Below the pieces are notes generated by a model. That model had not been told where the DNA came from and did not search any database. It was given only the letters and a program-made list of their open reading frames with translations. 64,000 nucleotides of DNA from Sindora glabra (taxonomy: Eukaryota > Streptophyta > Magnoliopsida > Fabales > Fabaceae), in NCBI GenBank assembly GCA_020226215.1, contig CM035235.1, positions 74,239,283 through 74,303,282 of the forward strand, read 5' to 3'. Below are positions 35,530 to 46,639 of the stretch, piece after piece; the stretch's first letter is position 1, and every line of letters begins with the position of its first letter. The translations under genes were made by a program, and so were the position numbers.

Positions 35530-35630
35530 ATTAACTTCTGTATTGTTGGTAGTTGAGAGACAGACTCGAAGAGGAAGAGCTTTTGGTTTGAGGCTGAGTT
35601 CTAGGGCTCAGAACATTCTTAATACGAAAT
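35530..35630 (-). pseudogene. Group B relic
   Basis: The plus-strand order gttggtagttgagag, gaggaagagctttt, ggtttgaggctgag and tagggctcagaacattctta parallels the 27.8 kb gene (gttggaagttgagag, gaggaagagctgtt, ggtttgag, tagggcacagaacattctta). The LCP-encoding part survives; both ends of the frame are lost. Confidence 0.6.
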
Positions 35631-36119
35631 ATGTGTCGGGCTTCGAACAACTGGATTGTTATTTTGAGAAAGCAAACGCAAAATACCTTTGAATAGACTC
35701 TAACGAAGCCAAAGGAAATTGCATAGCAATATAATAGAAATTTACACCAAATTTCCCATGATTTTCCCCAAGAGCCTATACGGCAGTTTTAATGAAACGT
35801 GTGACGACACGTTTTGAATTGGGCAACATACATCTCTATCTTATGTGTTTATCTAAATCCATTTATGAGAAATTATTGCCTATCAGTGAGCACCATTATC
35901 ATTAAAAATTGAGAGAAATTAAAAAATATATTGATTAATTAATTTATTTATTAATTTTTTAATAACAATTTAATGATAATCTTTTAATAGTGGTGGCCAT
36001 GCAAATTACGTGTTCATCGGTAAGCAAGAATTTTTCTTCATTTACCACCAACGTCAATCATAATATTCCACCTTTTGCAACTCAAACGAAGGTTTATATT
36101 GAATGACTTGTGGTCTTTC

Positions 36120-36310
36120 ACTTGGTTGACTTTTTTAATCCTAAAACAAGTTAACCCTTTTCGGACGTACACGCGGCCATGTAGGCCAAGTCAAACTAAA
36201 CAAGACATCCTTGAACTTTTCTTAGGAAGTACAAAGTTAAGAGAAAGTCGGGGTTTTTTTGCTGTTCTTTTAATTGAATTAAATAAAAATGTTGCATAGT
36301 CCTTGATGGA
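36120..36310. repeat. Second upstream module, copy 3
   Basis: Landmarks are aacccttttcggacgtacac, gcggccatgtaggcc, caaactaaacaagac and acaaagttaagagaaagtcg, matching 51015-51180 closely. Confidence 0.65.
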
Positions 36311-37266
36311 AATAGAAAGATATGTCCCACACATTCATTTGCAATTACATACGCGGCCATCGGCTACCTAACCTTTGTTAATTCAATGACCCGTCTCCTT
36401 TTTTTTTAATTGGTTTGCTTTCGGTGAAATGACGCTGAAATTTTAATACATTCTCTCGGTTAATTTTCGAACAACGTGTGGGCTCATCATATATATTGTA
36501 GCTTAATTGCAACTAAATTAAATAATTTAGATGACGTATCCAACGGAATAAATCGAATTTCTTAGGGAAAAAAAATTGAAGGCCAACTGAAGTTAGTCCT
36601 CCCCCCACCTCAATTCAAGAATCGAATAGTTGAAGCATCCAATTAGGTAGAATCATGAAAATACTTTTGGAATATATAGTTATATAATCCTAATTATACA
36701 CAAATAAAAATTATAATTCAAGATTTGTTGTTAATATAGATAGATAAAAAAATAAGTTAGACGCGTTCTTGTTGCTAGAAAAGTAATTCGAGGAATATAT
36801 CAAAAACACATTTAATTCACTTGTAATTAAGGGAAGAGCAACAAGCCCTACCGAATATCATATCATTAATTCATTCTAAAAATTATGCTTTCCTTATAAG
36901 AAGGTGTATTGTAATTTACATGTGAAGGAGTAGGTAATACTTGAAATCACTAGTACTTTAACCAGAAAATGATGAGTAATTGGTCAAAATTAAATACTTT
37001 TCTATTTGTGGCATAAAATCATCTTGAGAAATTTCATTTAAATTGTCAGGTATGTATGTACCATAAAGAATAGAATATAATGTGATAAACATTAATAAAA
37101 AGAATTAGGATAGAAGTATTAATAAAGAATAAATAAATTTATATATCTATTATTTAATAACTTTGCGGCTTAGTCACTTTTTGATTTATTTTTCATCAAT
37201 AAATAACATATCAGATTTAGAGTAGTAAGAATTGATCTCTTTTGTCTAAATTTAAATTGCGCGTAG

Positions 37267-37269
<3 letters not shown>

Positions 37270-37302
<33 letters not shown>
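37270..37302. repeat. (TA)n microsatellite
   Basis: A run of about 33 bases. The matching place in the right unit near 52195 lacks it. Confidence 0.95.
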
Positions 37303-37307
<5 letters not shown>

Positions 37308-38175
37308 GGTTAGATGATTTCAAAAAGTTTAACTTTTTAGAAAAATACTTGGGAATTATTTTAGTAACTCTAACCCAATTATCATTGTACTTTTCATTCG
37401 CGAGGAGAAAGTGGAAACAAGTACAGGAAATGAAATCTCGAATTCGAAATACGTACAAAGTCAACATAGGGTTCTCAAATTATAATCACAATTTATTGAA
37501 AGAAAAGATACAACAAATCAAGCTAATTGAATTACCTAAGAATAATGAAAAGAATAAATAATAAATAACCCATGCCAAATTAGCAGATGACGAATTGCCC
37601 TACATGGGAACTGCCTTCCATTTCCCTTCATATATATTCCTGCGCATGATAAAAATGACAACGAAAAATCAACGAGCCAAACAAGTAGGAAACAGTTGAA
37701 ACCGAAGAATTATTCATAAAAGCTGGGTGCTAAATTGCTGTTGCGGTATGATTAGTAAAAGAGCAGTGCTGTTTAACCCGAAATCATGTAGCGAATTCAA
37801 GTGCCGAATAATTGCAATGGTTGGATTTCATTGCACATGAAGTCCATTCATAAAATCAATGATTTCAAATTAAGCATATAATTTTTCGGAATCAGATTTT
37901 GGTAATTTCTTCGGGTAATTTAGTATTTTTCTTAGTAAAACTGCGAACAAGTATTAAACCAAAAAATAAAAATGGATGTTACGTTTTAAGATTACAGAAA
38001 ATGATGATTGCAAGTGGTCTGCAATTCAAAATATTAAATGCAAATTTGCAATTGTAGATCACAATTTAAAACCTTGCATTAGAACTTTTGCAGTACGTGA
38101 ATACAAGGGTGATAGGATTTGGTATGAGGAAATATGCATATGAATTGAAATACCTATAGCGTAGAAAGAAGGCAT

Positions 38176-38301
38176 TCATCTATTCCTAGAGAAGATCTTT
38201 TGTATGGTGGGGATTTGAGAGGCAAAGGTGGAACTACGAGTTTGAGAGGAAGGCTAAGTAGTAGGGCACAGAACAGTCTTGATGTCTATGCTTTTGGAAC
38301 A
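38176..38301 (-). pseudogene. Group B peptide gene, main part, split by Copia and with a stop
   Basis: Following the insertion site the minus strand reads SKSIDIKTVLCPTT, then a TAG where the 52.9 kb copy has the Gln codon CAG, then PSSQTRSSTFASQ and IPTIQKIFSRNR before TGA at 38176-38178. The first three codons and the promoter lie 4.7 kb away at 43011-43081. So the gene is dead twice: insertion in codons 3-4 and a nonsense change. TAG|GTATTT, the donor-like site, is still present 22 bases after the stop. Confidence 0.8.
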
Positions 38302-38558
38302 TGTTGGAAAATGATAATTTGAAATTAATTATCTTTTAGGAGTTCCGAGTCATTAATTATATTCATATACTTTGTCATTCATATCCCTAGTAATCTGTAT
38401 GAATTATGTATTTAGAATTATTAGGATGAATTTCTTTAATAGGTTATTAATTAGAAGTTATCTAATACGTCTCTAGAAGTATCTTTTGATTCCTATAAAT
38501 ACCCTATGTACTCAAGCATTTAGATGTAAGAAAAAAATTGATAGTTCCTCTTCCTACA
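38302..38558 (+). repeat. 5' LTR of the 38-43 kb Copia element
   Basis: 257 bases from TGTTGGAAAATGATAATTTG to CTTCCTACA, matching 42755-43010. A TATA-like tataaatacc lies at about 38496. Confidence 0.92.
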
Positions 38559-38559
38559 C

Positions 38560-38571
38560 TTGATATCAAAG
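38560..38571 (+). other. Primer-binding site, worn
   Basis: ttgatatcaaag is a mutated version of the TGGTATCAGAGC initiator tRNA-Met site, in the correct place one base after the LTR. Confidence 0.7.
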
Positions 38572-38639
38572 TTGATACCAATCCTACTATACTCCCATCA
38601 TGTTTGCAATGAAAAAATTAAGAGTTATGAGTTTGTGCA

Positions 38640-41600
38640 TTTGAGTAATGGCACCAATCAATATAGCTTGATTTGGTCCTAAACTAGATAGGAAAGTTAA
38701 TTACAATTATTGACAAATTGTCATATCTACTCACCTAAAAGCTTACAATTTATGGAGTTATATTGATCCCGATGTAGAAGAAGGTGCTAGCAAAAATGAT
38801 CAAAGGACAAATCAATTGGCATTATCCCAGATTCATCAAAAAGTAGAATGCTCTAAATTTGGCTAGATTTCTAATGCCAAAATAGCAAAGAAGGTTTAAG
38901 ATATTTTAAATCTTGCATACAAAGGAGTTGATAAAGTCTAGAAGCCAAAATTACAATCTTCAAAATGAGAGTATGAAAGATGTGAAATGAGCACCTTAGA
39001 ATCAATGGAGCAATATTTTTTTTGAATCATGGATTTTGTTAACAAGATGAGAATATATGGTGATGATATTACAGACACTCAAGTAGTAGAGAAAATTCTT
39101 CAAACTTTTGCCAATGAAATATGACCATATTGTGATAACAATAATGGAGTCTCATAATCTTGATGAAATGACAATAATAAAGTTGCAAGGATGTCAAGAA
39201 ACTCATGTGAATGGAATTTTGGAGAAGATGGAGAAGCTAGTTAAAGAAGCATTGAAAAGCCAAATTAATTTAACAAGTGTTACATAATCAAATTAAAGAG
39301 GTGAAGGAAGCAACAAAGGTTACGGATATGACAACAAAGGAAGAGGTAATTTCAAAGGTGGAAATTCTAGAGGTAAAGGAGGTTTCAGAGGAAGAAGACA
39401 TGAATTTAAAACTTGTTTTATACATGCAACCAGTTAAGGCAGAGGTCAAGGCTGTGGTGAAAGCAAAGGTAGAAGAAATCATTAATGGAGACTAAATCTT
39501 TAGAGTTACAATTGCGGTAAGTATAGGTATAAATTAGCTAATTATAGATATAGAAAACCAAAAATAACTAAATCTCACATAAATATAGCTGAAAATAAAG
39601 GTGAATACTCTAAAATAGAAAGCTAGTTCATTGCTAGTAGTTTGCAGCATGAAGATAAGGATATATGGTATCTAGACTCTGGCTGCAGTAATCACATGTG
39701 TGGAAAAAAGTAGTTATTTTCTCATTTAATAAATCTTTAAGTTTTGAAGTTGAATTTTGTAATAATAGAAAGCTTATCATTAATGGCAAAGGCAGAATTA
39801 TAATCAAATTAAAGAATGTTTCTTTGAACTATATCTTTGATATGTTTTATGTTCCTGACATGTGTAAAAATCTACTGAGTCTTAGATAACTAGAGGAAAA
39901 AGGATATGATATTTGATATCATGGTTCAAAAAGGAAATTGGTTACTAATGTAAAGAAGATCTGGAATTGGCTATTTCCTTTAAGAATTGAATATGTGAAA
40001 CTTGTATGCTTGAATTTAGAAATAATTAATGATAATTAGCTATGACATATGCAGTTTGGACATTTTCATTTTGCAATTTTAAACTATTTGTCAAGAAAAA
40101 GGGTTAGTTTCTAGTTTACCTCACATTAATGTTCCTATTCATGTATATGAAACCTGTGTTATGGGAAAGAAACACAGAGATGCATTCCTAATTGAAAAAT
40201 CATAAAGAGCTTGAATGCTATTGGAGATTGTCCATTCAAATTTATATACTATAAAGGTTCCATTTAATGGAGGCAGCAAATATTTCATTACTTTCATTGA
40301 TGATTTTACTTGAAAGGCATGTCTTCTAAAATAAAAATCTAAAGCATGTGATGCACTTAAGAAGTTCAAAACTCTTGTTGAAAATGATAGTGGCCAAAGA
40401 ATCAAAGTTCTCTAAACAAACAAAGGTTAGCAATATCTTACATGTGCATAGTTTTTTTAAAAAAGTATGGTATCCAATATTAACTAACGACCAGGTATAC
40501 TTTTTAGCAGAATGGTATAGTTAAGAAGAAGAATAAAATAGTAATGGACATGATGAGATGTATATTGAGATTTAGGTAGTTGCCAAAAGAATTTTAAGTA
40601 GAAGTAGTTATAAATGCAATTCATATTTTAAATAGATATTTAACTAAAAGTGTTCATGACAAGACACTTGAAAAGGTCTGGAGTAGTAGAAGACCATCCA
40701 TTAAATATTTTAGAATATTTAGCTATATTGCTTCTACTCATCTCCCAAATCAACTGAGGAAGAAACTTGATGGTAAAAAGGAAAAATGCATTTTTGTTAG
40801 GTATAGTGAAAACTTAAAAGCCTACATGATGTATAATCTAGAAGCATAGAAGGTAATAATTAGCTAGGATATGACATTTGATAAGAAAGGCATTTGGAAT
40901 TAGACTCTATAAAAGTAGTAAAAACAAGTTGTGATTCCAACAGATGATGATACTAAAGATGAAGCTGAACAACAAGCATTAGTTAATCCTCAACCAAATT
41001 CAATCAAAAGATCTCAAAGACAGTATCACTTAGTAACTAGACTATAAGATTATGTGTTAGATAATGTTAATGATCCATCTGATAAGGAGATTGTCAATTA
41101 TGCTCTCTTCTAAGATTATGATTTATTGACATTTAAAGATAGCGTTAATGATGACTATTAGATTAAATCCATGAATGAAGAGATTCATGCCATTAAGAAA
41201 AATGATAAATATAAGTTAATAGAGACACTAGCTAGAAAGAAACCTATTACTATGAAGTGGGTGTACAAGCCAAATAGAAAAATTCATTGTTACAAAGCAA
41301 GATTAGTTGCAAAAGGCTATAAGCAAAAGCCAAGTATTGACTACTTTAAGATATTTGCACCTATTGCTAGATTTGATACTATTTGAATGGTTATTTCTTT
41401 AATTACTCAAAACAAATGGAATTTACATCAAATGGATGTAAAGTTTACTTTCTTAAATGGTCTGTTAGAAGATTAAATGTATGTAGAATAACTTGTAAGT
41501 TATTTGAAGAAAGGAAAAGAAAATCACATGTATAGATTGAAGAAAGCTTTGTATAGGCTGAAGCAGGCATTAAAAGGTTAGTATACTTGCATAGATACCT

Positions 41601-42669
41601 ATTTTGTTCAGCATGGATTTCAAAGATGCCTATATGATCATGCAATATATTCAAATTTGCTAAAATTGATGATATTTTGATTGTTTGCTTATATATGGAT
41701 GACTCAGTATTTATTAGAATAATGCAAAGATAATAGTTGAATTCAAAAAGGTTATGACTAGCTAATTTGAAATGACAAATATTAGACTAATGTCCTATTT
41801 CCTTAGCATTGAGGTTATTCAAAAGAAAGATGGGTCTTTTATTTCCCAAAAGAAGTATACAGTTAAGATCTTGAAGAAATTCAACATAAAGAATTCAAAA
41901 CCAATATTCACACTAATTAAAGAAAAATTAAAGTCGAAACAAGAATGCAATAGCAAAAAGGTAAATCCAACTTATTTCAAAAGTTTGATTGATAGTCTAA
42001 GATACTTAACAGCTACAAGACCTACCATTATTTATATAGTTAACTTATTAAGCAGACTTATTGAAGCATCAAAGGAAATTCATCTAAAAGCACCTAAAAG
42101 AATTTTGAGATATGTAAAAAATACACTAAGTGATAGAATTTTCTATTCAACTACTAATAACTCAAGTTTGATTAACTACACAAATAATGATTGGGTTGAA
42201 TATGTTAAAACAAAGAAAAGCACTTCTGGTTATACTTTTTATCTTAGGTCAGCAATTTTTTTTTGTCATAAAAAAACAAGTAGTTGTTTTATCTACTATA
42301 AAAGTAAAATATATTGCAGCAACTAATTGTGCTACCCAATTAATCTGGCTAAAAAAAATGTTAGAGTTTTTACACTAGAAGCAAAAAGAGTCTACACCTA
42401 TTTTTTGTGATAATAAATCAGTAACTGCATTGTCAAAGAATCTTATTTTTCATGGTCGCTATAAACACATTGACATCAAGATCCATAAGATTCATGAATT
42501 AATTATAAAGAAAGAAATTGCCATTGAATATTATCCTATTGGTGAATAAGTAGTTGATATTTTCACAAAACCTGTAAAACAGGAATTATTTTTTAAACTA
42601 AAGAAAATGATTGGTACAATGAACTCTAGCAATTTAATGTTAAAACAAGTTTACAGCTTTGGAATTTAA
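38640..42669 (+). pseudogene. Copia gag-pol, heavily decayed
   Basis: Gag (about 38650-39500) reads LALSQIHQKVE, ILNLAYKGVDKV and VVEKILQTFANE, with a worn knuckle YNCGKYRYKLANYR near 39510. Protease is WYLDSGCSNHMCG from 39666. Integrase spans about 40000-40850. RT has KWVYKPNRKIHCYKARLVAK (41171-41386), WNLHQMDVKFTFLNG, and YMDD at 41692-41703. RNase H follows (LIDSLRYLTATRPTI, then KSTSGYTFYL, about 41990-42560), ending near TAA 42667-42669. Numerous in-frame stops make it non-coding. Confidence 0.9.
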
Positions 42670-42740
42670 ACTTAAGTGGTGATTTTTAAAGTTTTGATCA
42701 TTTTCTAGGTGCTTTCATTTATTGGAGTAGTTATACTTTC

Positions 42741-42754
42741 AAATTAAAGGAGAG
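42741..42754 (+). other. Polypurine tract
   Basis: aaattaaaggagag immediately precedes the 3' LTR. Confidence 0.75.
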
Positions 42755-43010
42755 TGTTAGAAAATGATAATTTGAAATTAATTGTCTTTTAGGAGTTCTA
42801 AGTCATTAAGTGTATACATGTACTTTGTCATTTATATACCTAGTAATTTGTACGAATCATATATTTAAAATTACTAAGATGAATTTCTTTAATAGGTTAT
42901 TAATTAAAAGTATCTAATGTATCTCTAGAAGTGTCTTTTGATTCCTACAAATACCTAATGTACTCAAGCATTTGGATGTAAAGAAAGAATTGATAGTTCC
43001 CCTTTCTACA
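42755..43010 (+). repeat. 3' LTR of the 38-43 kb Copia element
   Basis: 256 bases from TGTTAGAAAATGATAATTTG to CTTTCTACA, matching 38302-38558 with scattered substitutions. Confidence 0.92.
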
Positions 43011-43021
43011 AAAGAACTCAT
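43011..43021 (-). pseudogene. Start codons of the split group B gene
   Basis: The minus strand reads ATG AGT TCT T at 43021-43012, the first codons of the group B gene, then meets the Copia LTR. Upstream sequence (gaaaatgtaaatctcttg.ttgga) matches the 53.0 kb copy. Confidence 0.75.
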
Positions 43022-43073
43022 TGTGAAAATGTAAATCTCTTGCTTGGAATAGAGACTCATATGTATATATTTA

Positions 43074-43081
43074 TATTTATA
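43074..43081 (-). promoter_or_regulatory. TATA box of the split group B gene
   Basis: TATAAATA on the minus strand, 53 bases before the ATG. It can now only drive transcription into the Copia LTR. Confidence 0.6.
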
Positions 43082-43239
43082 GATAGAAGAAGGAATGATG
43101 GAAAATAGAGAGGAATTTACAAAGCTCAAGGAAGAAGCATATGGAGCAGTCAATGATCAACATTTTTACACTTTAGTGGTCTCAATTATGATATTCAAAA
43201 ACCTTTTCCATGTTTCCTACATAGTGTCATTGAACAAGA

Positions 43240-43460
43240 ATCGAACAATGTTGTTCTACTAATCAATAAACCATTTTAGGCACCTTCGTATGTTGCTATG
43301 TGAAACCTCTTAATACTTCTTTCTAATTTGAATTATACATAAAAATAAAATATTAACATAACTTCATATACATTTTCTTCAATTTATTTGTTACAAAATA
43401 TCTGTCTTTCATTTTATTCTATTAGTTTTATAACCCATGTTAGTTAAAAATGATAAAACA
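43240..43460. repeat. Group B upstream module, left unit
   Basis: gaaacctcttaatacttctt followed by tctaatttgaatt is shared with 53372-53406. Further right, ttacaaaatat.tgtctttcatt (about 43390) matches 53930, where the other copy carries a MITE in between. Confidence 0.7.
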
Positions 43461-43638
43461 AATGTATCTTGAAGTTTTCATTTGCAAAAGCAAATCAATG
43501 AGTTTACAATTAAAGAATAGATATATAAATCTTCAATTTAATTTCCATTTATATATGTTTACTAATAGCTTTGATCAAAGATAACCCTATTAATGGTGCA
43601 TGTTTACTAATAGCTTTGATCAAATATATATAATTTCC

Positions 43639-43641
<3 letters not shown>

Positions 43642-43724
<83 letters not shown>
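43642..43724. repeat. (TA)n microsatellite
   Basis: A run of about 83 bases. Just before it, gtttactaatagctttgatc is repeated at 43557 and 43603. Confidence 0.97.
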
Positions 43725-43728
<4 letters not shown>

Positions 43729-44683
43729 TGGAAGACATTATTGAGCCAACAAAACCAAAATTAGTTGAATCTTTTCAAATTAACATTTTAGGAAATATAT
43801 GTTTTATCTTTCTATTTAACTTATGTGGAATTAATTGGAGTTAAATAGTGTTGAAATTATTGAACTCATGTGAAACTAAGAAGAACATTTAATATGATGT
43901 GCCCCACTTTTTATTAATCAATGCCTTAATGTTGAATTTTTTTTCTTGATTGTAACTAACTGTGATGTACTTGAATTTTCTCTTGGTTGCAGCTTAATGA
44001 AAATCTTATTTTTCTAGCTATGAGTTTAAAGTTGATGGTCCAAATTTTCAAAGCTTTTTAGTAACTCTTATGCTAATTTCTTGAAGTAGATAGTACTTTC
44101 TTTGTATTTAAGACTTAAAACTCAATTGAATTTGACTTCTTCTCTTATTTTTCATTTTTAGACCATAAAACTTTATGTTATCCATAACTATCTCATGCAC
44201 TTGAAGATCATTTGAAATTTAACTACACTGCTCTCTTTAATTATTGTTCTTAACAATTATGCTAGTAGCATTTAAGCTAAATTGTACCATGTTAGCTTGA
44301 GTAGCTTAAGAAACCTTTATTGGGATCCAAGATGGGCTACCATTCAAAAGGGATCCTTTAGAACTTTCAAGATAAAATGGACAACTTTTTATAATTGCTA
44401 AAAGGATTTTTTTATAAAAGGAAGGTTCTTGCATGAGAAAGTAAAATGCCTAATTTATGCGCATCTAGAACAAAATCTTGTTATTTTTTCTTTATTGAAG
44501 AGAACAAGCATTATTTTATCTTCACTAGAAGGCACAAAAACACTAAATCATTAGCCATAACGTAATTTCATAAAAGCATTATCTGAGAAATAAAATGTGA
44601 ACTAATAATAAGAGATTTCTATTAATTGTACCTAATTTTGGAGTTTTATTTTTTGTTTCTATAGATATTGAACTGCAGTCTCC
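43725..44683. other. Intergenic part of an inserted block
   Basis: It is absent from the right unit of the tandem duplication. No gene, terminal repeat or promoter was recognised. Confidence 0.4.
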
Positions 44684-45132
44684 AAGTTCCATATCCTTAC
44701 AAACAAAGCATCAATTTGTTTAAGGAGACCATCATTTGTAAAAGACAATTCCTTAATCTAATCTTCTAGATCATCAATCCTTGCTTTAACTTCTTGATGA
44801 TGGTGAAAATCATTGTTAAGAATAATTTTAAGTTTATATCTCTTTCCAACAACTAATGATAAAATTTACTTTAAAAAATATTGAACAATATAAGAGGCCT
44901 TGATATCCCATATCTAAAAAGTAAAATTATCAATACAAGCATCCTCTAATTGTTGTAACTCTAAGAAGAAAGCCAACCACATGAATTTGTGATCATTTAT
45001 AGTAACCTCAACAAATACAAGCCTTTTCAATTTCTTCTCATTTTTCAAGAAAAATTTCTTATCAAATTTAGAATTAGGACTTTAAGAAAAAAATCCTTTC
45101 TTCAAAAACAAAGAATTAAAAACTCTATCCAT
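44684..45132 (-). pseudogene. Unrecognised coding relic with coiled-coil-like end
   Basis: From an ATG at 45130-45132 the minus strand stays in one frame for about 150 codons with only a few stops: MDRVFNSLFLKKGFF, LKNEKKLKRLVFVEVTINDH, KFMWLAFFLELQQLEDACID, then EVKARIDDLED and KELSFTNDGLLKQIDALF with a heptad-like pattern. Stops at five places break it. It lies in a block missing from the right duplication unit, so it probably came with an inserted element. I do not recognise the protein. Confidence 0.4.
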
Positions 45133-45925
45133 TAAGTCAAAATAGAACACCAAAAGGAAGAATTATGCATAAACAAAACCTTGATCAACCAAACAAATTG
45201 ACACATAACAATAACAATATTCAAAGGAAAAATACCATATAGTAGTGACAATTCCTAAATTGATATTATTGCATTAAAGGTGAATATAGCCAAAACAAGA
45301 CTTACCTAACAAAAGTAGTAAAAAACTCTAATGTTCAACTATAACAATGGAGAATAAGACACAAAATAAACTAAAATCTCCTCATACTTAAACTTTAAAC
45401 AAGGATGAAATGGGACGAACTCACAACTAATAATTAATCATCATTAGCCACTAGAAATAAGAATATTATAGCAAAAGCTTTTATTTGTCCCATACCTTGC
45501 TGATAAAAACTAGAGCAAAAAAAGGAGTACAACAGTGGCCAACAAGACCACAAGATAGAATAATCCTCTAAGGTAGAAGAAAAGTTTGAGGTTTATAGTG
45601 ATTATCTATTCATTACCTTGCCATCAGCTACCACAACATGAAAGTTGGTGTTAGGTTTTTATTCTAAAAGCTTGCGAAACTAAAAAAAATTATCCTTCTA
45701 AAGGAACTTATTTAATTTAATTTCTCTTTTTAAACTAAGAAAAAATAATATGATAGAATAATAATTTACATTGTTAAAGATAACTCTTCTCTTCTCTTTT
45801 TTTAACAATTTTATTCTTTGCTTTCTCTCTCCACCTTTTCTTCCTCTCCCCTAAGAATGAATTAGATCTTGTTCATGAATGAATGAACCACACATGATTT
45901 AGATTGACACATAATAAATTCATTA
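45133..45925. other. Intergenic part of an inserted block
   Basis: No supported gene. Similarity to the right duplication unit resumes at about 45930-46090 (ctattccatatgatta at 46030 and 54429). Confidence 0.4.
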
Positions 45926-46455
45926 CTAAAATCCATGTCATCAAAATCAATTTCACTTTTTTTCACTTAACATTTTCTCGAATCAACCTAACATTGTTTG
46001 GAATACGAAGGATTCTATTTCTTCATTTTTGATAGTAATCTATTCCATATGATTAGTTTTAAAAATAGAGAACAATTAGATACAAAAAGAATGGAGAATA
46101 AAGTGAAAATAATTTTAGGCTCTATTTATTTTGATAGAAAAATTTTATAAAATATATTTATAAAATATTAAAATAAAAAAATATTTTATTTATTTAATAT
46201 TAAATATAAAAAATTTTAAAAAAGTGATTTCCTTTTTTTCAAAGGAGAATTTACTTTTCTCCATTATTATTGCTTTAAGTATCATTTTTTCAACTACGAA
46301 TACAAATAGTATGTCATTCATTTATCAATATCTATATAAATGATATTTGTCTACAAAAAATACATTTTGACAAAAAAAATGGAGTGTTATAGTAATTAAT
46401 AATCAATCAATTTAAAAATGGAAAAATACACCATTGAAGGAGAACTTTGAAGTTA

Positions 46456-46533
46456 TTAATTAATGACATAAGATTTCACAATAATAGGGTTTTGCTTTGG
46501 GGATGAAGTGTTTTTGGCTTTCTTGGAATTCAT
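46456..46533 (-). CDS. Group C tiny peptide, 25 residues, cut off from its promoter
   Basis: The frame reads MNSKKAKNTSSPKQNPIIVK then SYVIN. It matches the 22-residue copy at 54.6 kb (MESKKAKSTSSPKQKPIPVN) in the first 17 residues, with a longer, changed tail. The upstream half of the unit, including a TATATAAT box, is displaced to about 50113 by a 3.5 kb insertion, so normal expression is unlikely. This copy may be a pseudogene. The product is basic and Ser/Pro-rich; the function is unknown. Confidence 0.4.
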   Translation of the reverse strand: MNSKKAKNTSSPKQNPIIVKSYVIN

Positions 46534-46639
46534 GAATTCTTTATTATATGTCTCTTTGTTGCTAAACCAATTTCCTGACAATAATTGGCCCTAATATACA
46601 AAGTTACACCACATTGACATGTCTATATTTCTTAACTAT

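Larger units (their letters stand above)
38302..43010 (+). mobile_element. Full-length Copia retroelement inserted in a group B gene
   Basis: Short LTRs (38302-38558 and 42755-43010) enclose a decayed gag-pol on the plus strand. The target duplication is gaaga by comparison with the intact paralogs; here the left copy reads gaaca and the right aaaga, one change each. The paralogs at 27.8 and 52.9 kb show the empty site ttttggaagaactcat. Many stops and LTR differences show that the insertion is old. Confidence 0.93.

Noticed and set aside
39277..39495. Overlapping frames on both strands rich in Lys, Glu and Val
   Set aside because: The region is the decayed gag tail of the Copia element in other frames.
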